Shown: positions 12,113-23,665 of the stretch, one piece after another
How the letters are laid out: the number at the start of each line of letters is the position of its first letter
How positions within the stretch are numbered: the first letter of the stretch is position 1
Assembly: GCA_027627225.1 (NCBI GenBank)
Contig: CM051026.1
Span: forward strand, 10,149,425 to 10,213,424
Direction: 5' to 3'
Length of the DNA stretch: 64,000 nucleotides
DNA from: Congeria kusceri
Lineage: Eukaryota > Mollusca > Bivalvia > Myida > Dreissenidae
The notes under the pieces: generated by a model
Databases searched by the model: none
The model's input: the letters and a program-made list of their open reading frames with translations, nothing else
Told to the model about the DNA's origin: nothing
Translations under genes and position numbers: made by a program

Positions 12113-12857
12113 TGTTGCCACAGGAAAACAGCACTTACCGATATGAGGTCAGATATATATAGGAGTAATGATTATTTATTTACAATTTAAGTGATGAATT
12201 CATTCATTTTATGTCAAATACTATTAGTATTACTACAACTGAAAAGAAAACTTACTTTTGTGGAAAAGTTCGGGAGTTGTGTGCTGCAACAAAGTATGAC
12301 CTCATACATTTAATCATAATCAACCTGATTAAGATTAATCACTCTTTGTAAAATGTACGATGTGGTCAATGCACGAATCTCACTACACAAAGGGAGACCA
12401 GTCAGTTGTTTATACTATACATACATGTCTGTGACAGATGAGTTACGTCCCTTGTGTTGATTCCAGCATTGCAGAACGTTTCTTTCCTATCGAGTCATCA
12501 CAGCTCGTACTTTGAAGAATATGCACCACGTCTAACGTTGCAGAAGTATAATGCTTATGTGAATCAGACACATTCTAGTTATTAGACGAATTTAAATGCA
12601 AATTACTGGATCCATGTGATCGTACCACCTTCCTGGAACCGTTAATGTAAACCCCGTCATAACATCCGTATGCGCGCGCAACTAGTTAATCCCTGTAACA
12701 AATACTAGTATTAGCTATACACAATCGGAGTGTATTTGCCGATTTCTAAACATAGTACTGAAACATTAACAATGGAGAACTTTATTGCGCTAAATAGTAT
12801 ATCTTTATAATTACGATTACAAATTTATATATATGCAAGCAACAGCAAATATATATT
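12113..12857. other. no gene supported
   Basis: Mixed intergenic sequence; nothing recognised. Confidence 0.4.
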
Positions 12858-13050
12858 GATCTCCCCTGTTGTGATTGATCACCCCTGTTATGATTGATAA
12901 CCCCTGCTATGCATTATCTCCCCTGTGATTATTTATCTCCCCTGTTATGATTAATCTCACTGATATGATTGACCTCAACCTGTTCTGAACGATCTCTGCT
13001 ATAATGAACAATGACGTGTATGGTTGAGGTATGCTTGATACGCGTATCCC
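12858..13050. repeat. 19-bp minisatellite, interrupted
   Basis: Units such as ATCTCCCCTGTTGTGATTG and ATCACCCCTGTTATGATTG repeat at 19 bp and degenerate toward 13050. Similar TGATCTCC...TGTTGT units resume at 13436-13565, after the MITE at 13056-13433, so the MITE appears to have split one array. Confidence 0.7.
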
Positions 13051-13055
13051 ATGTA

Positions 13056-13433
13056 ATGCAGCTATCAATATTTTTTCCCAGGGGGGAGCGGCGGGCAGAC
13101 CTAGGCGGATTTGACAAATGTTGTTGTTGTTTGTTTGTTTGTTGTTGTTTTTGTTTTTTTTTTGTTTTTTTTTGGGGGGGGGGTCTAATTCCCCCTTCTA
13201 GAGCCAAGCATATTTGTCTAAATCCCTCAATGGGGGATGCTATATATCTATCAAATGGCCCGGGGCATATATAACCGGTATCTTAATTCCGACCAACGTA
13301 TATTTCCCCGGGACCCAGAATCATTCGGCATGTCAAATTCCTGCCTGTCGGGAATCGCTTGCAGTCTAAAGGCCCCAATATGCCCGCCGCTCCCCCCCCC
13401 CCCCCCCCCTTGGGGAAACATTGATAGGTGCAT
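13056..13433. mobile_element. MITE with poly-C ends, copy 1
   Basis: The left end (ATGCAGCTATCAATA...GGGGGGAGCGGCGGGCA) mirrors the right end (TGCCCGCCGCTCCCC...TTGGGGAAACATTGATAGGTGCAT), giving inverted repeats of about 40 bp with long G or C runs. The interior has CGGGACCCAGAATCATTCGG and GGGAATCGCTTGC motifs shared with copies at 13652, 55541, 37643 and 40600. Confidence 0.75.
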
Positions 13434-13651
13434 AAAGACTGATCTCCGCTGTTGTATTTGATCTCACCTCAGTCCTGTTGTGATTTATATGTCACCTTTA
13501 ATGATTGATTTCCTGTTTACGATTGAGCTCCCTTGTTATAATTGCTCTTCTGCGTTATTATTGATGTCATTCAAAAACACACAATATATACATTTTGTCG
13601 AGTTAAATATTGAGGCATGTACACTATATGGTGTTTTTTTTATCGAATATA

Positions 13652-13970
13652 ATGCACCTTTCAATGTTTTCTACCATGGGGAAGCGGCGGGCATATACGG
13701 GACTTTAAATTGAAAGCAATTCCCGACAGGCGGGAATTTGACACGCCGAATGATTCCGTGTGCCGGGAAATAGACTTTGTTCATATTTTAGATCCTGGTA
13801 ATATTGGCCCCGAATGAAGCATCTCCCATTGAGTGGATTGAGACAACCTGCTTGGCTCTAGGGTGGGGAATTAGAACCCCAAAAATACAGCTAGTCAAAT
13901 TCACCTGGGTTTGCCGGCCGCCCCTCCCCCCCCCCCACCGCACCTGGGGGTCAAATATTGATAGGTGCAT
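13652..13970. mobile_element. MITE with poly-C ends, copy 2
   Basis: Begins ATGCACCTTTCAATGTTTT and ends CAAATATTGATAGGTGCAT at 13970. The interior is homologous to copy 1 in inverted order and lies only 218 bp from it. Confidence 0.75.
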
Positions 13971-14399
13971 AGTGTGTTATATACATGTACTTGTTTAGCT
14001 CATATAATTTCCTTTCTACGTATTTAGCTAACTGGACTCGTCTAAGAATATGTAAATAAAAATACACCGTAACCGTGATTAAATGAAGGATTATTAATTG
14101 TGGGTTCACTGTAAATTGTTACATAATGATGTAAATGACGCAGTTGTAAGATTATAAGACATTTCGTATAACGCACTGGGTTCACAATCTATGGTTCCCA
14201 GATTCGAGCCTCCGCTACACCTTAACCTTCAATGCAAAAGCCATGTATCGTTTATTGACCACACGTTCCATGATTTCCTCGTGCTAAGACACTATCGATC
14301 GATGCGCGGAAACTGTCTCTAATTATTCATGTGTCCGCTGTCAACACGTCCACTTGAGCACGTGGAAATAGTGTTTGCAGTTTCTATCTATTTACAATT
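13971..14399. other. intergenic DNA
   Basis: Near 14150-14230 a CCAGATTCGAGCCTC motif resembles a tRNA B box and may be a SINE relic. Otherwise nothing was recognised. Confidence 0.3.
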
Positions 14400-14530
14400 T
14401 AGTGAAACATATAAAATAGTTCCGCAAAATATTTACTTTCTATCACGAAAATAGACCGGTGATTTCAAGATGGCGGTTACAATACAGTCGTATTTTGTCA
14501 ATTGATTGCTTTGTAATTTAACCTGGGATT
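14400..14530 (+). promoter_or_regulatory. possible promoter or first exon with YY1-like site
   Basis: TTTCAAGATGGCGGTTAC at 14464-14481 contains AAGATGGCGG, the YY1-type motif often found just inside the first exon of housekeeping genes in animals. It lies about 460 bp upstream of the exon with the strong start context. This is inference from motif and position only; a short reading frame from this ATG stops after 11 codons. Confidence 0.25.
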
Positions 14531-14930
14531 CGGTCAGTTTTTGTGAAACTAATGAATAAAGATTGAAATAAAAGTATGTTATGTTAATTTTGTCTGTCTA
14601 TTTTTTCAATTAATTATTAAAAACAAATGGCTAACTAAAAACACAAAAACCAGACGGTCACAGATATAAAACCAAGAACATCTTTGGTGGATTGAATCCA
14701 GGTCTACAGCGTGAGAGGCAGATACTTTAAAGAGCGAAATAGCTAGCCAAACAGCAAGATTGTTGGAACTGCCTTAAATGCCATTCACTAAACATGTTTT
14801 ATATACCATCTGGTGAATACTCATTTGCAATTACCATCATTTCTCCATATCAAACATACAAAAATGTATGTATTTCACAAAACTTCATTTATGTAATTTA
14901 ATGTGTATTTATGCTATATCTTGGTTTCAG

Positions 14931-15048
14931 CAGTTGTATTTCACCATGGAAGGTACAGGGTTCCCCATTCACTATGCACATAGAGGCTCCGGCAGTGTTT
15001 CTTGTCGCCATTACTCGATTGGTGAACGCAACATGCACAAAGCCAGAG
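14931..15048 (+). CDS. probable first coding exon of an unidentified gene
   Basis: The exon is bounded by a good acceptor (ATCTTGGTTTCAG|CAG) and a good donor (CCAGAG|GTATGT). An ATG at 14946 sits in a near-ideal start context (TTCACCATGGAA), so the first 15 bases are probably 5' untranslated sequence after a leader intron. Translation from this ATG is MEGTGFPIHYAHRGSGS then VSCRHYSIGERNMHKARG, open to the donor and leaving in phase 1. The mix of codons differs from the surrounding AT-rich repeats. I do not recognise the protein. The chance of a random ORF with both splice sites and this start context is low but not negligible. Candidate downstream exons at 17398, 18239, 20416 and 22377 do not yet make a continuous chain. 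Confidence 0.5.
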
Positions 15049-15289
15049 GTATGTATTGTTGACTGATACTGTGAGAGAATGTCACCGCTAAATCGTATAG
15101 TATTAGTGATTCGTAACCTTATTGAGTTGTTTTTAATTTAAGCTCTTTATGATGAAGTTATTCTGCAACCACTTTTTCTGGTATGTTACATTGTTGCTGC
15201 ACAAATTTGTTGATTGAAAAGCCTTTTGAAGCCATGTTTGTCCTTAATGTAAGACAATTTAGTGTTATTATTGTCATTTAAGTGCTTGT
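15049..15289 (+). other. probable intron, start
   Basis: Sequence following the donor at 15049; no further feature. Confidence 0.3.
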
Positions 15290-15650
15290 CAGAGTTTTTC
15301 GGTAAGCTAGTTTCTCAGGAGTGGCTTGAGGGATTTCATTCAAACTTTAAACATTTATTTCCCTTATTAAAATGAACCTATAGGCCAAGTTTGGTAACTC
15401 TAGTTTGAAATTTGTCAGAATTATGGGCCTTTTAACGCTTAGAAATTTTACATAGAAGCTATACGGACAGGTTAATGTTTTTTGGTAAGCTGGTTTCTGA
15501 GGAATGGCTTGAGGGATTTAATTCAAACTTATAATGCTCATTCCCTATATTAAAATGAACTCATAGGCCAATTTTGATAACTCTAGTGTGAAATTTTTCA
15601 AAATTATGGGCCTTATTACGGTTAGAAATTTTAAGTGGGTGGGATGGCTG
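15290..15650 (+). repeat. two tandem copies of a ~190-bp repeat
   Basis: TTTTCGGTAAGCTAGTTTCT and TTTTTGGTAAGCTGGTTTCT each begin a unit with TGGCTTGAGGGATTT, AATGAAC.TATAGGCCAA and AAATTATGGGCCTT-like motifs. It is the same style of interspersed repeat as families A-E but a distinct sequence. Confidence 0.7.
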
Positions 15651-16310
15651 CATCAACTTTTGATTTTCACACTCTAACTCGAGAATCAATCTTCATACAT
15701 AAAGCAACATTTTACTTGGGATTGCATTTGTGGTGGGTTAGTGTGGGCTCGGCATCAAGGTCATGGTTACTAAAAATAGAAAAAACTGTTTCTGCTTTAT
15801 AACTCAACAACAAATTGAAATGAAATTCAATTTATAGATAATGTATAATGAGACATTGCATGAGATTGCATATTCGGTTGATGAGGTCAAGGTCACTGCT
15901 TTGAAAATTCTTGTTGCTCTAATTTTTTTTTTAAATACCAATTGTTTTGCAATATATATTCATATAAATTTATATTGTTTGGCTCAAATTTCAACGTATT
16001 GAATTTTCTGATGACTCTGTATGTCTGTCCTAACCCCAGTCTCATTTCTCCTTTCTTAAATTGTGTGTTTGTAGCAAAGTCAAGTTGCTAATTAATAATA
16101 GGACTAGGCTAGTATCCAGTGGAGAAAAAAAAATATTTGATTTCAAAACTTTCACACATTGACATATTATGTTCTGTCTGAAATTAATTCCTTTAATCAA
16201 CCACTTCTGTTAATAAGCACAAGGTTTATTGAAAAACTTCATTGCGTATTACATTGGTAGAAAAACTGCAGTGAATTCTAGTCCAAAGCAGAGTTATAAT
16301 GTTAATCATA
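15651..16310. other. intron-like or intergenic DNA
   Basis: The stretch 15651-15950 is repeat-like (GGCTCGGCATCAAGGTCATGG, GATGAGGTCAAGGTCACTG). No exon was supported. Confidence 0.35.
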
Positions 16311-16312
16311 TA

Positions 16313-17270
16313 CAGTAGATTCCACTTAATTGAATATCGGATATTTGAATATTTCGCTTAATTGAATAAAGATTGAAAACACCAAACCATTAATTTTGCA
16401 TTCATTCCCATTGTAAAAACACTGCCTAATCTGATAGAAAATATGGTGTCATCCGATTAATTGAATAGCCAATTATCAGTTGTAGATGTATAGTCCGCTC
16501 GATAATCTCATAATCTCGGAGGATACATATCGTATCGCTTGTTTTGACAGTCACGCTTCAATGACCGCCTTTGTTATCATTTCACACCACGCATGTATGC
16601 TGCGTCTGTTGAATGTCACGTGCTACTAGGTGTACTCTGCGGGCCAAGTACAGTTCATACACTGCCGTTTCCGGTTACAAAACAGTGTGTGTCTGCATTG
16701 TTTGTAAACTACATGTACATGTAACATAATTGATTGAAAAACGAGAATGACGGAGTTCATCAGTTGGATACCATAAATATTTTGAAATGTACATACGTCC
16801 TGACTTTGTTTGTTTGTATAATTCCTGTATGTATAATTCCCGTGTGTTTTATATAAATGTTATTATTTTTGTAAAATATGCTTATTAAATGCTGTTAATT
16901 TTATGGGTACTAAATAAAGCCCATAAATAAAGTAAAACAACGAGTTACGTCATACAACGTATATGCACTCTAGAACGCTACGTAGCCTGTGAGTGATTAT
17001 CACAAGTGAATTATTTTCAAATGCACCGTATAATGGATAACAAACAACTATGAACGCTTTTTTGCACGTTTATTAGCATTCTGAAGTATGAAAAACTTTG
17101 TTACGCAACAAGTTTGGCAATATATCATCAAATGGGTTAAATAAGACCATAACATATCTGATTTACATTGAAATAATTGAAAATATGACTGATTCCGCTT
17201 ATACGAATACTCCGGATATTTGAATATTCGGACGTGGCAAATGGACTATTCAATTAAGCGAAATCTACTG
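16313..17270. mobile_element. Tigger/pogo-like non-autonomous DNA transposon
   Basis: The left end CAGTAGATTCCACTTAATTG and the right end (reverse complement CAGTAGATTTCGCTTAATTG) form inverted repeats flanked by TA on both sides (16311-16312 and 17271-17272). CAG...CTG termini with a TA target duplication are characteristic of pogo/Tigger elements. No transposase frame is present in the 958 bp. Confidence 0.8.
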
Positions 17271-17397
17271 TACATATTATTTTGTTATGTACTCTTCCAT
17301 AAATATTGCAAATCTAAGCAAAGAAAAAATTCAATTTAATCAAAACAAGTCTTCACTCAGTCACCCAAAATGATCTACATGTTTAAATACTCTTTAG

Positions 17398-17504
17398 TCT
17401 GGAGGTTTGGGAGGAAACAGAAGCAAAACAACAGATGATGTCTGAAAACAGTTTCTGGATGGCTCAAAGTTTTAAGTTTTTGTGCTGGTCTGGGCAACTT
17501 ATAG
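17398..17504 (+). CDS. candidate exon, unidentified
   Basis: Bounded by ACTCTTTAG|TCTGG and TTATAG|GTAAAT. One frame is open throughout: LEVWEETEAKQQMMSENSF then WMAQSFKFLCWSGQLI. It enters in phase 2 and leaves in phase 1, so it cannot join directly to the exon at 14931. No family was recognised. It may be chance. A neighbouring GC-richer stretch (17588-17701, ending at G|GTAAGG) is also exon-like but is open only in a frame I trust less. Confidence 0.25.
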
Positions 17505-18238
17505 GTAAATGGTAAATGAGTCGACTGTACCAGATGTTTTGTTCAATGACGTCTAATCTTAAGTTATGATCGTGATGAAATGTCTAGCCTATTCCCGGCG
17601 CTCACCTGCTACTCTGATGCTGGTCAGGCTAACTGGAGGATCACAACCAGTACCTCCAGAGTGACGACAGGCCAGCGACCATCCCATCAGCCTACACAGT
17701 GGTAAGGAATTTCAGGACGTGGTTGCTGGACCAAAAAGCTTTAGACACAGGCACCCAGAATAATGTAAACATTGAAACATTTTTGTTCTATTACTCACAA
17801 ATACAGTGATAAATCATACAAGGATTAGAATGTAATGATGTTGATGTTGATGATGATAATGACCTTTATAACTATTTAGAAAGTTTATTAAGCATAATAT
17901 AGTCGTTCTGAACATTGAACTTCATTGTTATTTTAATGTCTTTTCTATCAAATTTAACAAACGATTATGTACAACAAAAACATTTTGAGGTTGATTAGGA
18001 TAAAGACTATCAATCTTGTTGGCGAAAGAACAAAAATGCATGTTTATCTGACCTGCATCAGAGATCCTTTGACACACCTATAAATAATGCCGTGTCATTC
18101 ATTCAGTATCTTTCAGTTGAAGAATTTGAGCCCAGTGGTTTAAGCAGAAGATAAGATTTTGATGACGGAAAAACTTATTCTAATGTACCGGTAAGTAATT
18201 CTTACTGTTTAACACGATGCTTTCCTGTTGTATTACAG

Positions 18239-18328
18239 TTTTATAGATCAGACCCTGCCGGAGACTTAGTGTGCAACCAGCAGAATTGATGGAAGAAAAA
18301 CAACAGAGATCTGTTTCAACTAGTACAG
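18239..18328 (+). CDS. candidate exon with one internal stop
   Basis: Acceptor TGTTGTATTACAG and donor AGTACAG|GTAAAT enclose exactly 30 codons: FYRSDPAGDLVCNQQN, a TGA, then WKKNNRDLFQLVQ. The internal TGA means this is either a decayed exon or not an exon at all. Confidence 0.2.
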
Positions 18329-18935
18329 GTAAATAGTTTGTGTGATCTCTTTCTTTTATGCAAGTATGATTTCAGTGAATATCCTTACCAGCAAACCAGT
18401 ACAGGAGACAGCCCTCTTGGCCTGCCACTGCAATGCTGTCAGGGTCTGGACAGAAGGTTCTGCAGTCTGAGGTACATTTAAATGTATGGCAAAAATACTG
18501 AGCAGTCAAAAGCTTAACTAAAAAATATTAGCATAATGCAATACTAAATTTCTCTGTTAAAGGAACTATGTCATCGAAATAGGCCTCAATAACGGTTAAA
18601 ACAGGGTATATATAATGTGAAAACAGTGAATTCATTCTGGGATAAAAATCAATTTATAATAAGGGTCATGTTTGTTTGGCCGTTTTCATGTTTACATTTT
18701 GACTTAAGAATTGTGTGTATTTGGATAACCATACTTTACGCATGATTCATTGCCACGCAAAATAGCGTTAAATTGCTGTATACTTTCGTTTCTTTATACT
18801 GCTCTCAAATTGTGACTTTAATACCACATGTGGTTTCATTTTTATTTTTAACTTTTTTGGCTAATTTATTTTTAACAAATATGTGTATTATATTATTTAT
18901 TTATCTAAAACGTCTTAGTATCGCTCATTTCTTAT

Positions 18936-19137
18936 AATATCATTTATTGTTAATATCATATCATATAATATCATTTATTGTTAATATCATATCATATAAT
19001 ATCATTTATTGTTAATATCATATCATATAATATCATTTATTGTTAATATCATATCATATAATATCATTTATTGTTAATATCATATCATATAATATCATTT
19101 ATTGTTAATATCATATCATATAATATCATTTATTGTT
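18936..19137. repeat. 31-bp tandem array, about 6.5 near-identical copies
   Basis: The anchor TTTATTGTTAA recurs at 18943, 18974, 19005, 19036, 19067 and 19098, with a divergent last copy at 19129. The near-absence of differences indicates recent expansion. Confidence 0.95.
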
Positions 19138-20415
19138 TGATAGGAAGGCAAGTTTTGTTCACATAGTCTCTTTAAGACTCTAACTTTCTAGCTTTGTATT
19201 TGACCAGACTACTAGCTGCATTAATGACCTCATTGAAACAACTTGTTGATATTCCTATGAGATTTTAGCTCACCTGGGCAATAATTATCTTTCCAGAAGT
19301 TGTAGAAATAGGTGTGCTGTTCATTTATTATTTATTCATGATCATGTATTCTGCAACCAGGTTCCTTTGAACTTTAATATATAGCTTCAGTGCAGCTCTG
19401 AGGCACGTTTCTGCTTGGATTTTAGAACCTGACAGACATCTTCACCAGCAGTGTACAGAGTGTTTTGTTCCACCATGCTGAATATTTAGGTAAAATAGCG
19501 TTAGTTTTCAGCCCGCCATCATTGATTGGTGCCCCCAAAGGTACTTTGGTGTTCAGTGATTGCAGTGTGTGTTCGTCAGTCTGCCCCACTTTTTGTGTTC
19601 AGTATATCTTTATGACTAGTGATTGAAAGTTTAATTTAAAACAAACTACAAAGGAGGACAGAAAATGATGTACAGGGTACATCAGTAAACTCTGTTTGTT
19701 TTTAGCTAGCCTACAATGTTTGGGGCTGTTTTAAAGGGTATGATTTTGTTATTTTCATCAGCAACCAGAAGCTAAAATGATTAAACTGGGGGATGTTGTG
19801 ATTAGTCATTTGCTGGTTACCATCACCAAACATGTTATTTAAAACATCTCAGGAACAGCTAGGTGGAAGTTTTAAAATAGGCTTGCAATTGGATGTTCTC
19901 ACATATAGTTGATGTAGTTCTCTGGTTTCCATGGCTACCAAGCTGAAAACAACTTCAGACAATCTTTTTGCTTAAGACTCCTGTCTGGATTTCTAAATAA
20001 TTTTACTGATATGTTTTTTTGGTCACCATCTACAAGATTCCTTCAGTCTTCAATCTCTTTTAATTTATTAAACAAAACATGGCTTCCATGGGACGGTTCT
20101 CATAATTATTTCTACTTCTAGAAGCCAGTAAAGCACCTAGAAATGCCTTTGGTGTTTCACAATGTCGAACAGTCTCACATTTTTGGGCAGCTTCATCGAG
20201 AATTGCTGTTGCAAGTGATCAGAATAGCAAACCTGTCTTAAACCTGAATCTGAGAAATAGCACTATAATTTCTTCTCATTCAATACCAAAGAAATATCAT
20301 CTTTTGGGAGGAATTTATACTGAAAAACCTCTTTTTAAGTTGACATTTTATAGATCTGAACTTAACAGATGTTCTCTGTTGACAGATATTGTTGTATTTC
20401 AGAGTTCTGTTGTAG
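19138..20415 (+). other. intron-like DNA, no exon supported
   Basis: A few AG...GT-bounded stretches (for example 19386-19490) contain stops in most frames. Nothing firm was seen. Confidence 0.35.
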
Positions 20416-20509
20416 ATATTCCAGGAGATCAATGACTGGGAACACCTCAGGTTCGAGACTCCCCACCATGCCATGTACAACAAACGTAAGGACCTCAGGA
20501 GAACATCTG
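20416..20509 (+). CDS. candidate exon, unidentified
   Basis: With the acceptor at TCTGTTGTAG|ATATT the exon is open: IFQEINDWEHLRFETPHHAM then YNKRKDLRRTS, ending at TCTG|GTAATT in phase 1. The acidic and charged composition (EINDWEHLRFE, KRKDLRR) looks like real protein. The opposite strand is also open here (20362-20556), which weakens the call. No family could be named. Confidence 0.35.
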
Positions 20510-20811
20510 GTAATTGTTGATAGCAACTTTAACAGGTGGGTGTGGTGGCAAAACACAGATTCTTAAGTCTCAAACACGTTCTGTCGGATCTGGGTTTAAA
20601 CCGCTCTTCAGAATGGAACATTCTCAATATCTGTAAACAAACCAAACACACTTCTAAAATTGTACTGTCTCCATGGCTATTGAACAATTTCTGGAAATAG
20701 GCTTAATAAATATTTAAAGCATGTTTTCCCTTCATGACTTTCCATATTATGGAGTTGAAGCAAATACGAAACTTTGTAATACAAATTGATACTACCATTC
20801 TTTTTTTTTAG

Positions 20812-22275
20812 CTCTCCTGAGCATAATGTGCTCATGGTGAGCTTTTGTGATCTCCTTTTGTCAGTTGTCATTCGTTACTCGTTCGTCGTTACTCGTTTGT
20901 CGTCAACATTTACCTTGTGAACACTCTATAAACTCTATTGCCCAATCTTCTTGAAACTTGCCAAGAACATTTGTTCCAATGATACCTCGAATGAGTTTGA
21001 AGCTGGGTCATGTGGTGTCAAAAACTTGGATAGTAAGTCAAATTGAAGAAAATGCTTGTAAACACCCCAGAGGCGGATCAGTGGTCAAGTCGTAGCGGAC
21101 TGTCTTCACAACCCAGGGGTCCCAGGTTCCATTCCCCTCTACAGCCTAACCTACTAACTCATTTGCATGAGACGTTAAAACAAGGTGCAAAAACAAGGTG
21201 CAGTGTACTAAGGGCTTCACACCGGGCACTAAAAGACCCATGGTCGCCTCTGGAACAAGGTGTCTCCTGCGCTATCCCACGTAACCCAACTAACAAGTCT
21301 TCTGGGGGGTGATGGCCATCTGGGAGAGAATCCCGGTGCACTCGATAAAAATGCGCTACACGCACACATTCTAGAGGTCACACTTTTTGCCCAATCACTA
21401 TGAAACCTGCTCAGAACATTTGTTCATATGATATCTCTGTCAAGTTCGAACATGGTTCCACTCCGTTGAAAAACATGGCCACCAGGGAGCGGGGCAGTTT
21501 TCCTTATATGGTTATATTGAAAACCTTAAAAATCTTCTTGTCTGTAACCAAGGGCTTGATTTCGAAACAATTTCATAGAAATGGGCCTTGATTGATCATC
21601 TACCAAATTCATTATTTTGATTCATAAAAAACGTGGCGGGGCAGTTTTTCTTATATAGAAAACTTTGAAAGTCTTCTCGGAAACTGCTTCTGATTAATTT
21701 CCCGGAAATGGTCTTTGGGTGGCACTCTACCAAATTCTTTCATGTCATTTTGATTAGTTCAAAAAACCTGTCTGCCAGGGTTAGGGAAATGCCCACATGC
21801 TGTATTTCAAACTAATTTTACATGGTCCTTGGGTAACACGCACAATTATTTTAATTTGTTAAAAACATGGCTGTCATGTGGTGGGGCAGTTATCCTTATA
21901 TTGCGCAACATTTACCTTGTGAACACTCTGTAGACCACATTTATTGCCCAATCATGAAATTTGCCCAGAACATTTGTTCCAATGATATCCAGTTTGAAAC
22001 TGGGTCATGTGTTGTCAAACTAGGTCAAATTGAAGAAAAAGCTTGTGAACATTCTAGAGGCCAAATTTGTTGCCTAATTAACATGAAAAGTGCTCAGAAC
22101 ATGTGTTCTTATGATATCTTGGTCGAGATCAAAACTGGGTCAAATGGGGTCAAAAACTAGGTCACAAGTGCAATTAAAGAAAAAGCTTGTGAACACTCTT
22201 GAGGCTACATTTGTTGCCCAGTCAACATGAAATTTGCTTAGATCTCAGGTGAGAGACCTGGGGCCTGACAGCCCT
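20812..22275 (+). repeat. interspersed repeat family A, opposite orientation
   Basis: Starts TAGCTCTCCTGAGCATAATG and contains repeats of ACCTTGTGAACACTCT, CAGAACATTTGTTC and AACTGGGTCA-type motifs, ending near AGGTGAGAGACCTGGGGCC. It is the reverse-strand counterpart of 1762-3016. A SINE is inserted at about 21068. Confidence 0.75.
21068..21358 (+). mobile_element. tRNA-derived SINE (type 2), nested in family A
   Basis: The head has an A-box-like GGATCAGTGGTCAAG and a B-box-like GGTTCCATTCC. The body shares GAGACGTTAAA, GCACTAAAAGACCCATGG and GTCGCCTCTGGAA with the reverse copy at 32440-32675. The surrounding family A sequence is interrupted between AAACAC and TCTAGAGG. Confidence 0.65.
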
Positions 22276-22376
22276 CTTATTGTTAAAGATTTAAATGCAT
22301 GCTTTTTCCCAAAGCCTTTAAATGTTGTTCAATTGCATTTTTGAAATGGAAGTTCTTATATTGTTATTGGTGTCAG

Positions 22377-22554
22377 GGTCCAAACGTGGGCATCACTGAC
22401 CAGTGTGTCGACATCATTGAGAATCTGCTTAGTTATGATGATGAACAGTCACAGGATTTCTGAGATCTCGGTGTTTGACATGTTGCAGGCCAGCGAACGA
22501 TCAAACCACTGAGATCACAAACACGTTGAAGTATTTAACAGTAATAGTGCAAAG
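22377..22554 (+). CDS. candidate exon, frame broken
   Basis: Acceptor TATTGGTGTCAG|GGTCC and donor TGCAAAG|GTAATT. The first frame reads GPNVGITDQCVDIIENLL then SYDDEQSQDF and a stop. Immediately afterwards a different frame reads SEISVFDMLQASERSNH, and a third TNTLKYLTVIVQ up to the donor. Protein-like text moving across three frames suggests a decayed exon with small indels, or base errors. The ISVFDMLQAS-type phrase faintly recalls helical-repeat regions of large HECT ubiquitin ligases, but that is too weak to name. Confidence 0.3.
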
Positions 22555-22734
22555 GTAATTTACAGATTGGTGATATTTGATTAACAATGCATTTAGCCAT
22601 TAAATATGTTGGGACTTCATTGTTTGACAGAGATTCTTGTATTTATGTAAAAAACATTTGTATTCTGTAAACTCTGTTTGCCAGATATTGACCGGAGTCT
22701 GTGTGGTTATAAATTACTTCAGCTGTAGTATTTT

Positions 22735-23665
22735 TAGCTCAACTATTCACCGAATAGTTCAAGTTGTACTACTCACCCATTCGTTGGCTTAATGCTCTGG
22801 TTAAGTTTTGTGTGCAACAAGTCCATATCGTTGTTACTACTACAGATATTAAATTGAAACTTCACACCTGTCTCCGGGTCATTATGTGAGGTCACTGACC
22901 AAGGCCTATAACTCTCACCTGCAATTTAGCAGAATTATGCCCCTTTTTGTACTTGGAAACTCAGGTTAAAGTTTGCGTACAATAAGTTAATATCTCTGTA
23001 ACTACTAAAGATATTCAATTAAACTTCACACATGTCTTCGGGGTAATTATATGAGGTCACTGGCCAAGACCCATAACCCTTTTTTGTACTTAAAAAAGTC
23101 AGGTTAAGGTTTGCTCGCAAGATATAATTTAGGTTAAGGTTTGCGTGCAACAAGTACATATCCCTGTTACGACTTCAGATATTTAATTGAAACTTCACAC
23201 ATGTCTTCAGGGCCAATATGTAAGGTCTCTAACCAAGGCCTATATCTCCGACCTGCAATTTAGCTGAATTATGCCCTTTTTTGTACTTAGAAATTCAGGT
23301 TAAAGTTTTCGTGCAACAAGTACATATCTCTGTAACTGCAACAGATATTCAATTAAAACTTCACACATGTCTTAGGGGTTATTATGTAAGATAACTGACC
23401 AAGGCCCATAACTCTGACCTGCAATTAAGCAGAATTATGCCCATTTTTATACTTATAAATATCATGACAAAGTTTGCATGCAACAACTTCAAACAGATAA
23501 AACTTCACATGTCTTTAAGGTCATTATATAAAGTTGCTGGCAAGGCACATAACTGTGACCAGCATTGTAGCAAAATTATGCCCCTTTTTTGTGGCAATGA
23601 AGGCTCATAACTCTGACAAAACGGTTGAATAGTCGAGCGCGCTGTCGTGATACAGCTATTGTTCC
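22735..23665 (+). repeat. interspersed repeat family D2, four subrepeats
   Basis: Starts TAGCTCAACTATTCACCGAATAG and ends AACGGTTGAATAGTCGAGCG, with subrepeats carrying GTGCAACAAGT, ATTCAATTAAA.CTTCACAC and TGACCAAGGCC. The ends are related to those of family D (AATAGTCGAGC). Confidence 0.7.

Noticed and set aside
14470..14505. Short ORF from ATGGCGG
   Set aside because: Stops after 11 codons; the motif is more plausible as a promoter-proximal site.
17588..17701. Additional exon of the plus-strand gene
   Set aside because: Good donor but weak acceptor; two frames give competing protein-like text and one has stops.
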